64,000 bases of DNA from the NCBI GenBank assembly GCA_025738555.1, contig JAOVFP010000013.1, forward strand, positions 3,348,001 through 3,412,000, read 5' to 3'. The position numbers and the translations under genes are program-made. Shown in pieces: positions 61,549 through 64,000 of this stretch (position 1 is its first letter; each line of letters opens with the position of its first letter). A model generated the notes under the pieces. The model saw nothing but the letters and a program-made list of their open reading frames with translations. It was not told the origin of the DNA and ran no database searches. Source of the stretch: Cyathus striatus. Lineage: Eukaryota; Basidiomycota; Agaricomycetes; Agaricales; Nidulariaceae.

Positions 61549-64000
61549 TTAAATGATTCCATCCCTAACTTTCTGCATAAATCCTGACACTCGACCGATA
61601 TCGACAATCTGCGACTCGCTTTCGACTGCGATGACGAGGTTATCGAGCATCTGACAAATCATATTAAAACTGAAATATACAGAGAATCTTGCTCAAAAGA
61701 ACTCACATCTTCGACTTTGTCAATTGGAATACCTGTACACAATGCAACAATCTTTTTGCACTGATATTCCTTCTCAGCACTGGCACCTTGAAGATTTTTT
61801 AGTCTGGATTGCACAAGCTCTTCCATTCGTGTATGCCACAATTTCAATCGTCGTAATTTGATCAAACTTGTGATGGAGTCAGTAGGTGGCACTGGAGGTT
61901 CGGAATCTAAATTGAATGAGATATCCACCGAGCCACCAATTCCAACCATTGTGGAATTGGTCCCGCGGAACTGGAACGCAGGTCCAGCAGAGCTCCGTGC
62001 GTCGTTCCCGCTGAGATCAGTTCGGCCGGTCCAATCGAATTGATCTTCATCCACTATAGCTTTCTCGACATTCTTAACTCGCTGATTGATTTGATCGAGT
62101 TCTGCGCAACGCGATTGCCATGCTTGAATCTGCTTGCGTTGTTCTGATAATTCACGCGTTGCAGCACGAAGATGGGCCTGGGTAACGTCTAGTGCGTCCT
62201 GCTTTGATTTTATCTCGGACTGGAACTCAGTGCTGAGCCCCTGAATCATTGAGGTCATATCTGAAGTTCAGGGGAGTTTTTTAAAAAAATAGGGACAAGA
62301 ATGGGAAATATGATATCACCTGCAATAACATCTTGACTCTTCTGCACTGGTGCTGGGAGTCCTGTACGCAACGATGAAAGAATATCCTCAGCTCGTGGAC
62401 CACCGCTTAGCTCCTGATTGTTATACACGTATTAGTACACCAATATCACTCGAAAGGCAAAGCCACACGAACCTCAGTTTCAACACCAAAATCACCAGGC
62501 CTCAAGCCAAGTTTATTCGGTAATGTTCGGTTAGCACCCACGTCAAGTAGTGTCCGTACCAGACTTCGGTTGCCAACTCTAGCCGCAATATTGAGTGCTG
62601 TATCGCCATGTTCATCTTGTAAATCAACGATCGACCTGAAGTCGCCTCCCTGATGTTGCGCAATCCAGTAAAATATCTGGTCTAGGTAGTACCGCGCTGC
62701 CACAGCGCGCCCTTTCACTCCTGCGAGCGAAACAATGTGATGTATGACGGATTTACGGGAGGTGTCAAGGGTTCGGATGGAAAGGTGAAGTGAGACAACC
62801 AAGGTGTGGAAGCTTTGTTGGTCTGCATTATGGGTTGCCAAGCAGGCGCGAATGAGGGGTGTCTCGCCAAGGTAGTTTCCTCTGTGAATATCTGCACCGT
62901 TTAAAATAAGGGCATCCACAGTCGCTTGTCTAGCTAAGCTCGCAGCAAGATGTAGTGCAGAATGTCCTTGGTCATCAAGAATGGTGTCTACATCAAATGA
63001 AGCGCTCGCATTGGCAGAGCGGTCAGAACAAATTTCGCGAAGCAGATCAAGCACAGGTCCAGGATCGTCACGTTGACATATAGCTGCAATTACAGCCGCC
63101 CTGCGATTATCCTTCACAGGCACTGATGGGTCAAAGGCCCGAGGTACAGATGGTTTGGACGCAAAGCGCGTGGGATGCACATCCAGTTCGGGCGTGCTTC
63201 CTACTGGTCTATCACCTGGGCCATGTATAGACGAAAGAGAGCTAGGGGGTCGAGACGCGCCGTTGAAACCGGGCTGAGAGTGAGGTCGGGGGATTCCAGT
63301 GGTCGTTTCTGTTTGGAGCCGTTGACTTGTTTGCCATGGTTGAGAAGGACCTTGTGAGGGAGAGTATTCTTTGCGTAAACGTTTCGCTGGGGATGGATTC
63401 TCTTCACCATTTATTTGCGGGCTATTTGATGGAGGTCTGGATCTATCAGTTGGGTGACCATCTGTAAGAAGTATCGAATGCTTCAATCTCAAATAATAGC
63501 AATAAAATACATACCAGTCGTCCTGCCATATTCCACATCCGCTTCGGAGCGATTCCGCTTTAGGGAAACCCCAGGCGGCGGCGTTTGCGATGCTGAAAAC
63601 GGCGATTGCCCGTAATTACCTGAATAATACGGTGCAGGTGAATTGAAGCCAGATGTCCTGGAGGGAGCCAAACCTGTTGTAGAGGGAGTAAAAAGTCCTT
63701 GTGCCCGCCCTTGGTTCAATAACCGTAATGCTGAACCTGGCATAATCGGTGGTGGAGCCAAACTCGATGGCATTGAGGGTAGATAATTTCCAGTAGCTCC
63801 TAAACTCGAATAAGAAGAGGAGGCAGAAAGCGGTCTTGGAGATGCTGTCCCACCAGGATTATTAACTGGAAGAGCACCCAGTGAATTTGTAGTAGGTTGG
63901 AAGTCAAAAAGCGGAGACAGTAATGGCGCTACGCCATATTGTAGGGCGATATCGCGTCCTCTTTCAAGTGGTATCCTGAGCATCGCGTTTATTAATTATC
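61549..64000 (-). CDS. Swi6/Mbp1-type ankyrin transcription factor (MBF/SBF component), 5' part outside window
   Basis: G1/S cell-cycle transcription factor subunit. The first visible exon begins after an acceptor near 63977 with IPLERGRDIALQYGVAPLLS, which is the end of an APSES/KilA-N DNA-binding domain; the start lies beyond the right edge. A disordered region with a basic patch follows (PSPAKRLRKEYSPSQ, about 63360-63410). Ankyrin repeats follow: DDQGHSALHLAASLARQATV with DALILNGADIHRGNYLGETP (about 62860-62985), then DEHGDTALNIAARVGNRSLV and RTLLDVGANRTLPNKLGLRP (about 62500-62625). A coiled coil (EFQSEIKSKQDALDVTQAHL; RELSEQRKQIQAWQSRCAEL) leads to the C-terminal heterodimer domain (LIKLRRLKLWHTRMEELVQS; KKIVALCTGIPIDKVED), with the stop at 61549. 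Presence of the APSES end favours Mbp1/Res1/Res2 over Swi6 or Cdc10. Confidence 0.92.

Overview
The window is nuclear DNA from a filamentous basidiomycete, most likely a mushroom-forming agaricomycete. Genes are broken by many short GT-AG introns (mostly about 50-60 nt), intergenic spaces are short, and the proteins belong to fungal families: O-acetylhomoserine sulfhydrylase, Clr2, ERG4, Mpe1, Vps5, an NDR kinase and a Swi6/Mbp1-type factor. A small secreted protein of a type common in agaricomycetes is also present. The genus cannot be fixed from the sequence. I see no operon, CRISPR array, rRNA or complete transposon. I scanned for tRNA and ncRNA genes only by eye.

Layout. 1-8.7 kb: MET17 (minus, cut by the left edge), an ER J-protein (minus), an FBXO9/Pof7-type F-box protein (plus), and sterol O-acyltransferase (minus). 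9.5-14.6 kb: a Clr2 silencing protein (plus) facing a decayed GMC oxidoreductase (minus). 15.5-24.4 kb: a microtubule-associated protein with a C-terminal GAS2-like domain, an unknown Pro/His-rich protein with a -1 frame change at an A8 run, and TRAPPC12 (all plus). 24.5-31.5 kb: ERG4 and MPE1 diverge from a 317-bp spacer, and MPE1 converges on VPS5. 31.9-40.4 kb: an accessory stretch with two related GH18 chitinases in opposite orientation, a tail-anchored coiled-coil protein, a small secreted protein and gene-poor DNA. 41.8-47.5 kb: one very large kinase gene on the minus strand combining a calponin-homology domain, an STE-type (Cdc7/Cdc15-like) kinase and a C1 zinc finger. 50-64 kb: a PHD-TFIIS-SPOC protein (BYE1/PHF3 type), an L-arabinitol/sorbitol dehydrogenase, a Cbk1/Orb6-type NDR kinase, the U4/U6 snRNP WD40 protein Prp4, and a Swi6/Mbp1-type ankyrin protein cut by the right edge.

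The genes do not form one pathway. Recurring themes are sterol metabolism (sterol O-acyltransferase and ERG4), polarity and cell-cycle control (NDR kinase, SIN-like kinase, Swi6/Mbp1 factor, GAS2 protein), RNA processing (Mpe1, Prp4, BYE1-like) and trafficking (Vps5, TRAPPC12). A cross-cutting observation is that at least seven otherwise well-conserved genes need a single-base correction, almost always one missing base in a homopolymer or doublet. This looks more like sequencing error than biology, but one site (A_AAA_AAA at 20.49 kb) is also a textbook -1 slippery heptamer in the right register.
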